38,206 nucleotides of DNA from Zipacnadum sp036504235 (GTDB taxonomy: Bacteria > Armatimonadota > Zipacnadia > Zipacnadales > Zipacnadaceae), in the NCBI GenBank assembly GCA_036504235.1, contig DASXVN010000023.1, positions 1 to 38,206 on the forward strand, given 5' to 3'. Positions 13,852-22,127 of the stretch are shown here, one piece after another. Below the pieces are notes generated by a model. That model was not told where the DNA came from. It worked only from the letters and a program-made list of their open reading frames with translations, and did not search any database. Each line of letters opens with the position of its first letter. Within the stretch, counting starts at the first letter, position 1. A program made the position numbers and the translations under genes.

Positions 13852-16530
13852 GTGGCTGAATCGCCTGAGCGCCATGACCGCTATGATTTTCATACCCTGG
13901 AGCCCAAGTGGCAGCAGCGCTGGGCGGAGGGGGGGCTGTTTCACACTGACCCCGAGAGCGACCGGCCCAAGTTTTACTATTTGGACATGTTCCCCTACCC
14001 CTCCGGGGACCTGCACATGGGCCATGTGCGCAATTACATTATCGGCGATGTGCTGGCCCGGCAGTTGCATATGCGCGGCTTTAACGTCATGCACCCCATG
14101 GGCTGGGATGCCTTTGGGCTGCCCGCGGAGAACGCCGCCATTCAGCGCAACATTCACCCCGCCGACTGGACCCGGGCGTCCTCAGCCAAGATGAAGGGGC
14201 AGTTCGACGCGCTGGGGATCACCTACGACTGGGCCCGCGAGGTGGACGCCTCCCGGCCGGATTACTACAAGTGGACCCAGTGGCTGTTCCTGCAGCTCTA
14301 TAAGGCGGGGCTGGCTTACCGGGGGTCGGCGTCGGTCAACTGGTGCAGCTCCTGCCAGACCGTGCTGGCCCGCGAGGAGCTGGAGGGCGAGACCTGCGAG
14401 CGCTGCCACACGCCGGTGGAGATTCGCCAGGCGCCGGGGCAGTGGTTCTTCGGCATCACCAAGTACGCCGACCGGCTGCTGGACGATATCAAGCTGCTGG
14501 ACAAGTGGCCCGACCGGGTGCGCGTGATGCAGGAGAAGTGGATTGGGCGGTCGCAGGGCGTTCAGTTCAAGCTGCCCCTGGAGAACCATGAGGGCGCGGT
14601 CGAGGTCTTCACCACCCGCATTGATACGATCTACGGGATCACCTTCATGGCGCTGGCGGGCGGGCATCCGCTGGTCAAGGAGCTGACCGCCGGGACGGAC
14701 TATGAGGCGCCGGTGGCCGAGTTCGTGCGGCAGGTGGCGGTGGAGGCGGCGACGGACCGCGAGGCGGTGGTGGACAAGAAGGGCCTGTTCCTGGGCGCCT
14801 ACTGCCTGCACCCGCTGACCGGCGAGCGCATCCCGCTGTACGTGACCAACTACGTGCTGATGGAGTACGGGACCGGCGCGGTCATGGCCGTCCCCGCCCA
14901 CGACCAGAGGGACCTGGAGTTTGCCCGGGAGAAGGGGATTGACGTGAAGGTGGTTATCCAGCCCGCTGACCCCTCCGTCAGTGGCACCGGCGTCTCGCCG
15001 GTGTCGGGCAGCTCAGCGGGAGGGGACACCGGCGAGACGCCGGTGCCACCGGGGACGGCGGGGATGACGGGCGAGACGCCCGTCCTACCGGAGGCTTTCG
15101 TCGGCGAGGGTTTCATGGTCAACTGCCGCTCCTATGACGGGATGCCCAGCGCCCAGTTCAAGGAGGCCATCGCCGACCACCTGGAGGCTGCGGGGATCGG
15201 CGCGCGGCAGGTCAACTACCGGCTGCATGACTGGCTGATCAGCCGGCAGCGCTATTGGGGCTGCCCGATTCCGGTGGTGACCTGCGACAAGTGCGGCGAC
15301 GTGGCGGTGCCCGAGGACCAGCTCCCGGTGCTGCTGCCGGAGAAGGCCGACTTCACCCCCACCGGGGAGTCGCCGCTGGCCCGCGTGCCGGAGTTTGTGA
15401 ATACCACCTGCCCGCAGTGCGGCGGCCCGGCGGTGCGCGAGACCGATACCATGACCACCTTCGTGGACTCCTCCTGGTACTATCTGCGCTACGCCAGTCC
15501 GGACGCCGCGGACGTGCCCTTCCGCCGCGCGGAGGTGGACTACTGGCTGCCGGTGGACAAGTACGTCGGCGGAGTCGAGCACGCCGTCCGGCACCTGCTC
15601 TACTCGCGCTTCATCACCAAGGTGCTGTACGACCTGGGGCACATCGGCTTCGAGGAGCCCTTCACCGAGCTGTTCACGCAGGGCATGATCTACATTGACG
15701 GTCACAAGATGAGCAAGCGGGGCCGGGTGGTGCGGCCCGAGGAGATCAGCGACCGCTACGGCACCGACACCGGGCGGACCTTCATCCTCTTCGTGGGCCC
15801 GCCGGAGCAGGACGCGGAATGGAGCGACCGCGGCGTAGAGGGCTGCCACCGCTTCCTGCAGAGGGTGTGGCGGCTGGGGGCCGAGTTTAGCGGGCTGTGG
15901 CTGCCGGAATGGAAAGAGATTCTCAGTGGCACCGGCGTCTCGCCGGTGTCGGGCAAGGCAGCGGGAGGGGACACCGGCGAGACGCCGGTGCCACCGGGAG
16001 ACGGGCGAGACGCCCGTCCTACCGACGCCCAGCGGGCGCTGCGGCGCAAGACCCACCAGACTATCCAGGCCGTGACCGAGGACATCGCCGGGATGCGGCT
16101 GAATACCATGATCAGCGCCATGATGGAGCTGGTCAACGAACTGCTGCCCTTCGCGGGGAAGCTCACCGCCGCCGACACCGCGGGCCGCGCGGTCTTCAGC
16201 GAGGGCCTGGACGCGCTGCTGCATCTGCTCTCCCCCACCGCGCCGCATCTGTGCGACGAGGTCTGGGAGCGCCTGGGCCACGCGGGTTCGCTCTACGAGC
16301 AGCCCTGGCCGGAGTACGACCCGGCGGTGGCGGCGGCCGACCAGATCACCATCGTGGTGCAGATCAACAGCAAGGTCCGCGACCGCCTGGAGGTGCCCGC
16401 GGGTACGCCGATGGAGCAGATCCAGGAGCTAGCCCTGGCCCTCCCCGGCATCGCCAAGCAGGTAGAGGGCAAGACCGTGCGCAAGGTCATCGCCGTCGAA
16501 GGCAAGCTGGTCAACTTCGTGGTGGGATGA
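13852..16530 (+). CDS. leuS: Leucyl-tRNA synthetase with two repeat-encoded inserts
   Basis: An 892-residue LeuRS that charges tRNA-Leu with leucine. It has the class I HMGH signature (PYPSGDLHMGH) and KMSKR, two CxxC...CxxC zinc motifs (CSSC/CERC and CDKC/CPQC), and editing-domain motifs TTRIDTIYG and VPAHDQRD. GTG at 13852 is chosen because GGGAGG lies nine bases upstream and the MAESPERHDRYDF-type start fits the family. Two inserts rich in Gly, Thr, Val and Pro come from palindromic repeats: one in an editing-domain loop after VVIQPADPSV, and one between the catalytic core and the anticodon-binding domain. All core motifs look intact, so the enzyme is presumably active. The stop overlaps an ATG of the cupin gene. 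Confidence 0.97.
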   Translation: MAESPERHDRYDFHTLEPKWQQRWAEGGLFHTDPESDRPKFYYLDMFPYPSGDLHMGHVRNYIIGDVLARQLHMRGFNVMHPMGWDAFGLPAENAAIQRNIHPADWTRASSAKMKGQFDALGITYDWAREVDASRPDYYKWTQWLFLQLYKAGLAYRGSASVNWCSSCQTVLAREELEGETCERCHTPVEIRQAPGQWFFGITKYADRLLDDIKLLDKWPDRVRVMQEKWIGRSQGVQFKLPLENHEGAVEVFTTRIDTIYGITFMALAGGHPLVKELTAGTDYEAPVAEFVRQVAVEAATDREAVVDKKGLFLGAYCLHPLTGERIPLYVTNYVLMEYGTGAVMAVPAHDQRDLEFAREKGIDVKVVIQPADPSVSGTGVSPVSGSSAGGDTGETPVPPGTAGMTGETPVLPEAFVGEGFMVNCRSYDGMPSAQFKEAIADHLEAAGIGARQVNYRLHDWLISRQRYWGCPIPVVTCDKCGDVAVPEDQLPVLLPEKADFTPTGESPLARVPEFVNTTCPQCGGPAVRETDTMTTFVDSSWYYLRYASPDAADVPFRRAEVDYWLPVDKYVGGVEHAVRHLLYSRFITKVLYDLGHIGFEEPFTELFTQGMIYIDGHKMSKRGRVVRPEEISDRYGTDTGRTFILFVGPPEQDAEWSDRGVEGCHRFLQRVWRLGAEFSGLWLPEWKEILSGTGVSPVSGKAAGGDTGETPVPPGDGRDARPTDAQRALRRKTHQTIQAVTEDIAGMRLNTMISAMMELVNELLPFAGKLTAADTAGRAVFSEGLDALLHLLSPTAPHLCDEVWERLGHAGSLYEQPWPEYDPAVAAADQITIVVQINSKVRDRLEVPAGTPMEQIQELALALPGIAKQVEGKTVRKVIAVEGKLVNFVVG
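14981..15090 (+). repeat. Palindromic repeat inside leuS, editing domain
   Basis: Two perfect 23-bp inverted arms (14981-15003 and 15027-15049) flank a 23-base centre. Each arm is itself a hairpin, CACCGGCG-TCT-CGCCGGTG. The 69 bases are a multiple of three and read GTGVSPV...DTGETPVPP. A second smaller palindrome, ACGGGCG-AGA-CGCCCGT, follows near 15066-15083. Confidence 0.95.
15926..16021 (+). repeat. Palindromic repeat inside leuS, before anticodon domain
   Basis: Arms at 15926-15948 and 15972-15994 are identical in sequence to those of the first leuS insert and the centre is nearly the same. The orientation and reading frame are also the same. The small ACGGGCG-AGA-CGCCCGT palindrome follows after a shorter spacer (about 16000-16017). 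Confidence 0.95.
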
Positions 16531-16538
16531 GGCGGAAT

Positions 16539-16883
16539 ATGGAAATGACGCCCCGTTTTGAGGTCAGCCAACTGGACGATATCGCCGCGGTGACTTGCCC
16601 TTGCGGGCAGACGCAGCGGGCCTTTACCGGCTCGCGGGTGGCCTCCTGTCATTTGGTGGAGGTCTCCGCCGAGGCCCGCTCGCATTATCATAAGCGGCTT
16701 ACCGAGCTGTACGTGGTGCTGGAGGGGGAAGGCGCGCTGGAGCTGGACGGGGAACTGATTCCGGTGCGGCCACTGAGCGCTGCGCTGATTCGCCCCGGCT
16801 GCCGGCATCGCGCCGTCGGCCAGATGCGGATCATCAATATCCCGATTCCGGCGTTTGACCCGAACGACGAATGGTTTGACTAG
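16539..16883 (+). CDS. Small cupin-domain protein
   Basis: A 114-residue single-domain cupin. Motif 1 is SHYHKRLTELYVVLEGEG (HxH, Glu four residues after, Gly), and motif 2 is RPGCRHRAVG, together giving the usual metal-binding His/Glu set. The function is not predictable from this fold; such proteins include isomerases and dioxygenases. ATG 16539 has GAGG six bases upstream. An earlier ATG at 16527 overlaps the leuS stop as ATGA and would add four residues. Either way translation is probably coupled to leuS. Confidence 0.8.
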   Translation: MEMTPRFEVSQLDDIAAVTCPCGQTQRAFTGSRVASCHLVEVSAEARSHYHKRLTELYVVLEGEGALELDGELIPVRPLSAALIRPGCRHRAVGQMRIINIPIPAFDPNDEWFD

Positions 16884-16900
16884 CAGGAACGAACCTCCCG

Positions 16901-16970
16901 GTGGCACCGGCGTCTCGCCGGTGCCGGGCGGCAGCGGGAGGCGACACCGGCGAGACGCCGGTGCCACCGG
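16901..16970 (+). repeat. Palindromic repeat, intergenic copy
   Basis: Arms at 16901-16923 and 16945-16967 match those in leuS exactly; the centre is 21 bases instead of 23. It lies 17 bases after the cupin stop. The frame is open through it into the next gene, so automatic callers may extend that protein by mistake. Confidence 0.95.
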
Positions 16971-17053
16971 AGCCAAGCCACCGCCCCTACGGGAGAATCA
17001 ACGACTCGCCATCACCCTGGCGCACCTGCGCCGGTCAAGGAGCCCCCAAGCCC

Positions 17054-17755
17054 ATGATTAAGACCCTGCTGCTCAGCGGCGCGAACAACCATGACTGGAC
17101 CCGCTCGACGCCCTTCGTTAAGGACCTGCTGGAGCAGACCGGCAACTACGCCGTGACGGTGACGAACGATCCCGGCGAGTTGCTGGCCGACGCCGCCGAG
17201 GTGGCCAAGTACGACCTGATCTTCTCCGACTACAACGGGCCGGAGTGGGGCGAGGCGGCGAAGGAGAACTTCTCCGCGGCCATCTGGGACGGCACCGGTT
17301 TGGTAGTCCTGCACGCCGCGGACAACGCCTTCCCCGGCTGGACCGACTACGAGAAGATGGTCGGGCTGATGTGGCGCGAGGGCGCGGGGCACGGGGCGTT
17401 TCACGAGTTCCCGGTGACCATTCAGGATCGCGAGCACCCGATCACCGCGGGGCTGGCGGACTTCCGCCTGTGGGATGAACTGTACCACGGGCTGAGCCAC
17501 CTGCACGGCGTGCCCTTCCACGTGCTGGCCACCGGCTACTCGGACCCCGCCTCGGGCGGCTCCGGGCAGGACGAGCCGGTGATGGTCACCACCCGCTGGA
17601 ACCTGGGGCGCATCTTCCATATGGTGCTGGGACACGTCTGGGCCGGCGACCCGGCGGAGAACAAGGGCTGCAGTATGATAACTTTCGAGAACCCCGGGTT
17701 CCAGCAGGCGCTGCTCCGCGGCTGCCAGTGGGCCGCCCTCGGGAGCGTAGAGTAG
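17054..17755 (+). CDS. ThuA-like domain protein
   Basis: A 233-residue protein with the ThuA (trehalose utilisation, GATase1-like) pattern: LLLSGANNHDWTRS at the start, YDLIFSDYNGPEWG, GLVVLHAADNAFPGW, a DELYHGLS region and GRIFHMVLGHVW. ThuA-like proteins are widespread in sugar-degrading bacteria and act in sugar oxidation or hydrolysis; the exact reaction is usually unknown. ATG 17054 follows AAGGAG at about 11 bases. Translation upstream of it would run through the palindromic repeat. The stop is five bases before the UroD-family gene, so they form an operon. Confidence 0.85.
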   Translation: MIKTLLLSGANNHDWTRSTPFVKDLLEQTGNYAVTVTNDPGELLADAAEVAKYDLIFSDYNGPEWGEAAKENFSAAIWDGTGLVVLHAADNAFPGWTDYEKMVGLMWREGAGHGAFHEFPVTIQDREHPITAGLADFRLWDELYHGLSHLHGVPFHVLATGYSDPASGGSGQDEPVMVTTRWNLGRIFHMVLGHVWAGDPAENKGCSMITFENPGFQQALLRGCQWAALGSVE

Positions 17756-17760
17756 GCCCT

Positions 17761-18696
17761 ATGACCAGCCGCGAGCGAGTGCTGACTGCGATTTGCCACC
17801 AGGAAGCCGACCGGGTGCCCTTCAACCTGCGGCCGGGGGAGGAATTGGTGGCGCGCCTGCGCGCCGAGGGGGTCGCGGAGGATTTCGCCGACCACTTCGG
17901 CCACGACGTGCGCTACCTCTATCTGGGCTGGCCGGCGGTGCCGGAAGGCGTGCCGGCCGCCGAATGGACCCCGGTGCCCAGCGACGCGGAGGTCGCCGTC
18001 GCCGCGCAGGAAGTCGCCGCCTTCCACGCGCGCGGACTGGCCGTGTGCGGGCAGTACCTCATGGGCGTCTACGAGCACGCCAAGACCTGGACCGGCGACG
18101 AGGCGACCATGATGGGGCCGTATGACGACCCGGCCGGTTTCGCCGACCTGCTGGACCGCATCACCGCGTGGAAGATGGCGACCTACGGCGCCCACGTCCG
18201 CGCCGGGGTGGATATCGTCTGGATCGGCGACGATCTGGGCACCCAGCGCTCGCTGGTGATGAGCCCCGCGCAGTACCGCCAGTGGTATCGCCCCCGGCAC
18301 CAGCGCCTGATCGAGCACCTGCGCGGCCTGAACCCGGAGGTTAGGGTCGCCTTCCACTGCTGCGGCCACGTCACCCCGTTGATCCGCGACCTGATCGAGA
18401 TCGGCGTGGATATTCTGGAAGCGGTGCAGGCGGAGGCTATGGATATCGCCGGGCTCAAGCGCGAGTTTGGGCGCGATATCTGCTTCTGGGGCGGCGTCGG
18501 CGCGCAGAGCGTGCTGCACGGCAGCCCCGCGCAGGTCCGGGCCGGAGTGGCGGAAACGCTGCGGATCATGGCCCCCGGCGGCGGCTATATCGCTGCCCCC
18601 TGCCACACGCTGACGGACGACGTGCCCTGGGAGAACGTGCTGGCTTTCCACGAGGCGATCCGCGACTACGCGGCCTATCCACAGCCGGGAATTTGA
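17761..18696 (+). CDS. UroD-family, methyltransferase-like protein
   Basis: A 311-residue TIM-barrel protein starting MTSRERVLTAICHQEADRVP, the usual opening of this family. It keeps a candidate zinc site: His199-x-Cys201 in FHCCGH and Cys281 in APCHTL. This is as in MtaA/MtbA corrinoid methyltransferases and unlike heme-pathway HemE. It probably moves a methyl group or handles an unknown small substrate; no corrinoid protein is present. In Armatimonadota- and Planctomycetota-type genomes such genes often sit in carbohydrate clusters, which fits the ThuA neighbour. The ComEA ATG follows two bases after the stop. Confidence 0.82.
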   Translation: MTSRERVLTAICHQEADRVPFNLRPGEELVARLRAEGVAEDFADHFGHDVRYLYLGWPAVPEGVPAAEWTPVPSDAEVAVAAQEVAAFHARGLAVCGQYLMGVYEHAKTWTGDEATMMGPYDDPAGFADLLDRITAWKMATYGAHVRAGVDIVWIGDDLGTQRSLVMSPAQYRQWYRPRHQRLIEHLRGLNPEVRVAFHCCGHVTPLIRDLIEIGVDILEAVQAEAMDIAGLKREFGRDICFWGGVGAQSVLHGSPAQVRAGVAETLRIMAPGGGYIAAPCHTLTDDVPWENVLAFHEAIRDYAAYPQPGI

Positions 18697-18698
18697 CC

Positions 18699-19331
18699 AT
18701 GCTGACGCCCCTGACCACAACCCAGAAGGCGGTGCTCGGCGGGCTGATGCTGCTGGTGGTGGGGGCGTGCCTGGGGGTCGTGCGCCAGCGCAGCCTGCCG
18801 CCTCCGCCGCTGCCGACCTACCCCGCGCAGGCGCCCCCGGCTCCGGCGCTGACCGTGGACGTGGTCGGCGCAGTGCTCCGGCCCGGCGTGCAGCAGGTCC
18901 CCGCGGGGTCCCGGCTGGACGCGGCCGTGCAGGCCGCCGGCGGGTTCGCCGCGAACGCGGACCGCTACTCCGTCAACCTCGCCAAAGTCCTCAAAGACGG
19001 TGACCAGGTGGTCGTGCGGGCGCTGCTCCCGGCCGCCGCGGGCACGCCGACGGGCCGCAGGGGCGCGGCGCCTCCGGCTACCCGCCGTGGCGCGGCCGCG
19101 ACGCACCTCGCCCCGCCCCCGGCGGCGCCGGCGGTCAGCTTTCCGCTGAGCCTCACCACCGCCACCCCCGAGCAACTCGACCAAGTCCCCGGCCTGGGGC
19201 CAAAGACCGTGGCGGGGATCGTCGCCTATCGTACCCGCTACGGCGGCTTCCGGCGGGTGGACGAGCTGCTCCTGATCAGCGGCCTCGGCCTGACGCAGCT
19301 GGAGAAGCTGCGGCCGTATCTGACGCCGTAA
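18699..19331 (+). CDS. comEA: ComEA-like DNA-binding protein
   Basis: A 210-residue protein with one N-terminal membrane anchor (about 12-28), a proline-rich spacer, an SLBB domain (about 48-108, VDVVGAVLRPGVQQVPAGS), an Ala/Arg-rich low-complexity linker and a C-terminal helix-hairpin-helix pair. The last part has LDQVPGLGPKTVAGIVAYR and ISGLGLTQLEKLRPYL. ComEA binds incoming double-stranded DNA outside the membrane during natural transformation. No ComEC or ComEB gene is near, and its position at the end of a ThuA/UroD operon is unusual. ATG 18699 is preferred; a TTG at 18693 overlaps the previous stop. Confidence 0.88.
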   Translation: MLTPLTTTQKAVLGGLMLLVVGACLGVVRQRSLPPPPLPTYPAQAPPAPALTVDVVGAVLRPGVQQVPAGSRLDAAVQAAGGFAANADRYSVNLAKVLKDGDQVVVRALLPAAAGTPTGRRGAAPPATRRGAAATHLAPPPAAPAVSFPLSLTTATPEQLDQVPGLGPKTVAGIVAYRTRYGGFRRVDELLLISGLGLTQLEKLRPYLTP

Positions 19332-19362
19332 GCCACCGCACGACTCACCCCCCTGCCCCCTC

Positions 19363-19412
19363 CCGAAAAGCAAACCGGCCTCCCCACTGCGGGGAGGCCG
19401 GTCGGTTTTCGG
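19363..19412. terminator. Bidirectional terminator between comEA and lipoprotein
   Basis: Perfect 12-bp stem ACCGGCCTCCCC (19374-19385) and GGGGAGGCCGGT (19391-19402), loop ACTGC. The flanks CCGAAAA and TTTTCGG give A and T tracts for both strands. Confidence 0.9.
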
Positions 19413-19532
19413 CTTGAGCGAGCGGTCAGACGACCCGCTGCGGGGTGGCGACCACGGGCTGGCCGCGTAGGCCGGCGCTCAGGGTTAGCGTGCTGCCGCT
19501 GAACGCGTCACTCCCCCAGGATTCGGGTTCGG

Positions 19533-20708
19533 CTAGAGCACCGGGTTGAAGGTCAGCACGTAGGTGTGACCCAGGTGCGATTCGGTCAGCTTGACGGCGG
19601 TGCCGGTGAAGTTCGTCGCGAAGGACTGGTCCGGCGCGTCGGCGTTGTCCGTGAGCAGGTGCAGCGTGGACCCGCTGGTGTACCAGCCGTTGACACTCTG
19701 CCCGGTGATCGCGTTCGTCGCGCTCAAGTCGGTGGCGATCATGGTACCGCCCGGCAGAAACTCCGTGGTCATATGCGTGGTCCCGACTTCCCAGTGGAAG
19801 TAGGTGGCGGCGCTGAAGTTGGTGCCGTCGGCCTTGACGCCGGCGAGCTTCCAGGAGCCCAGGAAGCTCGCGCTGTGGTCGCCCACGGCGCCATAGGGCT
19901 TGAAAATCAGCTTGCGCGTCTGGCCCTGCTCGCGGACCCACAGGATCAGGCTGCCGCCCTGAGCGAGGTAAAGACCCAGTTTCTGGTTGCCGACCCCGCG
20001 CGAGAAGACGCCCCCGCCAGTGATCCAGGTAACCGCTTGCGTCTCGGCCGGGATGACCTGCCGCTGCTTGAGCAACATCTGGCTGCCGCCGCCGTTGGCG
20101 CGCAGATTCATCACGAAAGCCGTGGCCCCTGACTTGTACAGGCTGCTGGGCGGCGCATTGACGCCGTCCAGGCTGGTGCCGGTAAGCCTCCAGACGCCGG
20201 CCATTTTCGGGTCGCGCTCAGTGAGGGCGCCGACCTTGGCGCAGGTGATCTGGCGGGTATTGCCGCCGCCGGTAAAGGTGAGCACCAGGGTCTTGCCGGA
20301 GGTGGCGTAGGTGAAGGGCGCCGGCGGGTTGCCGTTCCACGCCATGGTCCCGCTGCCGCTAGCGGCGGTCCAGGAGCCGGGGGCGGTGCTGTCCAGCGAG
20401 CCGGTCAGGTAGGCGTCGCGCGACGCGGTGCCGTTGGCGTTGAACTTCATCAACACGTAGTCGTAGCTCTTGTCCCAGCCCATGACGGCCTTGACCGAGG
20501 TTTCGGCTCCGTTGAGCTTGGCCATGATGGTGACCCACTGGCCGAAGAGCCGACCATCAACGATCGGCGGCACGACCGCCGGAGCCACGCCGGCCGCGGT
20601 AATTGCGGGAGCGGTGTTCTCCAGACCCGTCGGGCTGCCGCCCGCGCCGCAACCTACCATGACCAGCACCAGCAGCAGGGCGGCTCCTAACAGCAATAAC
20701 TTGCTCAT
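19533..20708 (-). CDS. Lipoprotein of three lipocalin-like units, copy A
   Basis: A 391-residue lipoprotein with lipobox LVMVGC near residue 20. The mature part appears to be three related units of about 110 residues, each opening with a W near a DG pair and closing with a strand such as NTRQITCAKV, TRKLIFKPYG or HTYVLTFNPV. Units 2 and 3 start VWRLTGTSLDGVN and LGSWKLAGVKADG, reminiscent of lipocalin-like domains. It is clearly paralogous to the next gene upstream along its full length. ATG 20708 is chosen because GAGGAGAGTG lies just upstream and the signal peptide begins there. Function unknown; ligand binding at the cell envelope is a guess. Confidence 0.8.
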   Translation of the reverse strand: MSKLLLLGAALLLVLVMVGCGAGGSPTGLENTAPAITAAGVAPAVVPPIVDGRLFGQWVTIMAKLNGAETSVKAVMGWDKSYDYVLMKFNANGTASRDAYLTGSLDSTAPGSWTAASGSGTMAWNGNPPAPFTYATSGKTLVLTFTGGGNTRQITCAKVGALTERDPKMAGVWRLTGTSLDGVNAPPSSLYKSGATAFVMNLRANGGGSQMLLKQRQVIPAETQAVTWITGGGVFSRGVGNQKLGLYLAQGGSLILWVREQGQTRKLIFKPYGAVGDHSASFLGSWKLAGVKADGTNFSAATYFHWEVGTTHMTTEFLPGGTMIATDLSATNAITGQSVNGWYTSGSTLHLLTDNADAPDQSFATNFTGTAVKLTESHLGHTYVLTFNPVL

Positions 20709-20778
20709 CAGTTCACTCTCCTCAGATGACGACCAGGGTGCGGAACGACTCTGACGGCGGTACTCCGGAGGCAGCAGC

Positions 20779-20823
20779 GGGGGCGGAAGCACCAGACCGG
20801 CACTCCCGCCCCCGAGAACCTCA
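20779..20823 (-). other. Hairpin between the two paralogous lipoprotein genes
   Basis: GGGGGCGG (20779-20786) pairs with CCGCCCCC (20816-20823) around a long 29-base loop. No T tract is seen, so it is only a weak terminator candidate for the upstream copy. Confidence 0.3.
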
Positions 20824-20850
20824 CGAGCTTGCTCGTATCGAGCGCGGCGA

Positions 20851-22029
20851 CTAGACGACCTTGTTGAAGGTCAGCACGTAGGTGTGGCCTTCGTGCGTCT
20901 CGGTAAGCTTGACGCCGGTAGCGGTGTAGGTGATGGCCATCGCCAGGTCCGGCGCGCTCGGGTTGTCCGTGAGCATGTGCAGCGTGGAGCCGCTCGTGTA
21001 CCAACCGTTGAGGGACTGGTAGCTGATCGCATTGGTCGCGGTAAGCTGCGTGTCGATCATGCTCCCGTCCGGCAGGAATTCCACGGTGTCGTGGGTGGTG
21101 TTCGGCTCCCAGTTGAAGTAGGAGGCGGCGCTAAAGGCCACGCCGTCCCGCTTGACGCCCGCGAACTTCCAGGTACCCACGACGCTCGCGTTGTGCTCGC
21201 CGATGGCGCCATAGGGCTTGAAGATCAGCTTGCGCGTCTGACCTTGGTCGCGTACCCATAGAGTCATGGTGCTGCCCTGCACCAGGTACAGCCCGCGTTG
21301 GCCGGCGCCCGAGCCGCGCGCGAAGATACCCACACCGCTAGCCCAGTTGTTGGTCTCGGCATCCGCCAAGATCACCCCGTGATGGTTGAGCAGCGTCGTG
21401 CGCGCCACGCCACTGGCCCGCATCTGCAGCGCAAAGGCAGTGGCGCCGTCTTTGTACATGGTGCGGGGCGGGGCGTTCACGCCATCGATGGCCAGGCCCG
21501 TCAGCTTCCATACCCGGACCATGTTCGGATTGTGATCGCTGATCGTGACGAACTTGGCAAAGGTGCACTGGCGGACCTCCCCCCCCTGGGTGAAGCTAAC
21601 TACAACCGTCTGCCCGGAGAACGCGTAAGTGAAGGGCACCACGGGATCGGCGCCCCATTTGAGGGTGCCCGCCCCGCCGGAGGCCGTCCAGAGGCCTGCT
21701 TGCGTGCGATCCACCACGCCGTTGAGGTAATCAGTCTCCGTTACCGTGCCATCGGACCGAAACTTGACCACCATGTAGTCGTAGTTCTTGCCCCCCCAGC
21801 CGAAGACCGAGGTGAGCGCGGTCTCTACCCCATTCACCTTGCCCACGACGCTTACCCATTGGGCGAAGAACTTGCCATCGAGGGCCACCGCCGGCGCGAC
21901 CGCCCCGTCGGGACCCGCGTTCGACATCGCCGCCGGATCCTGCAGACTACTCGGGCTGTTGCCCGCACCGCAACCGACCATGACCAGTACCAACAGCAAT
22001 CCGGCTCCCAGCAGTAAGAACTTGCGCAT
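20851..22029 (-). CDS. Lipoprotein of three lipocalin-like units, copy B
   Basis: A 392-residue paralogue of the following gene. Lipobox LVMVGC lies near residue 20 and the same three-unit plan is seen. Matching blocks include NYDYMVVKF, VWKLTGLAIDGVNAPP, LWVRDQGQTRKLIFKPYGAIG, VGTWKFAGVKRDG and NGWYTSGSTLHMLTDN. The Shine-Dalgarno region AGGGAGAGTGA resembles that of copy A. The tandem arrangement points to local duplication, followed by enough change that the shared blocks are strongest in units 2 and 3. Both are predicted cell-envelope proteins; function unknown. Confidence 0.8.
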   Translation of the reverse strand: MRKFLLLGAGLLLVLVMVGCGAGNSPSSLQDPAAMSNAGPDGAVAPAVALDGKFFAQWVSVVGKVNGVETALTSVFGWGGKNYDYMVVKFRSDGTVTETDYLNGVVDRTQAGLWTASGGAGTLKWGADPVVPFTYAFSGQTVVVSFTQGGEVRQCTFAKFVTISDHNPNMVRVWKLTGLAIDGVNAPPRTMYKDGATAFALQMRASGVARTTLLNHHGVILADAETNNWASGVGIFARGSGAGQRGLYLVQGSTMTLWVRDQGQTRKLIFKPYGAIGEHNASVVGTWKFAGVKRDGVAFSAASYFNWEPNTTHDTVEFLPDGSMIDTQLTATNAISYQSLNGWYTSGSTLHMLTDNPSAPDLAMAITYTATGVKLTETHEGHTYVLTFNKVV

Positions 22030-22127
22030 CGACTCACTCTCCCTAAGGCGATCTGTGGTGTGACGAAACGAGCGTACTTGGCGGTCCGCGTCTAGGGGCG
22101 GGACATCGAGAGGACGCTGGCTCGCTT

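Noticed and set aside
15897..16526. Upstream extension of the cupin frame into leuS
   Set aside because: It lies in another frame of leuS, which is clearly coding, and has no domain; the cupin begins after the leuS stop.
14981..16970. Regular repeats considered as a CRISPR array
   Set aside because: The units are inverted pairs, widely and unevenly spaced, partly inside leuS, with no spacers and no cas genes.
16901..17053. N-terminal extension of the ThuA-like protein through the repeat
   Set aside because: It would only encode the repeat peptide (GGDTGETPVPP); ATG 17054 begins at the family's normal start.
19426..19532. Open frame after lipoprotein copy A reading a plausible C-terminal peptide
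   Set aside because: Copy A ends like copy B (LTFNPVL against LTFNKVV), so its stop is genuine and the tail is probably non-coding.
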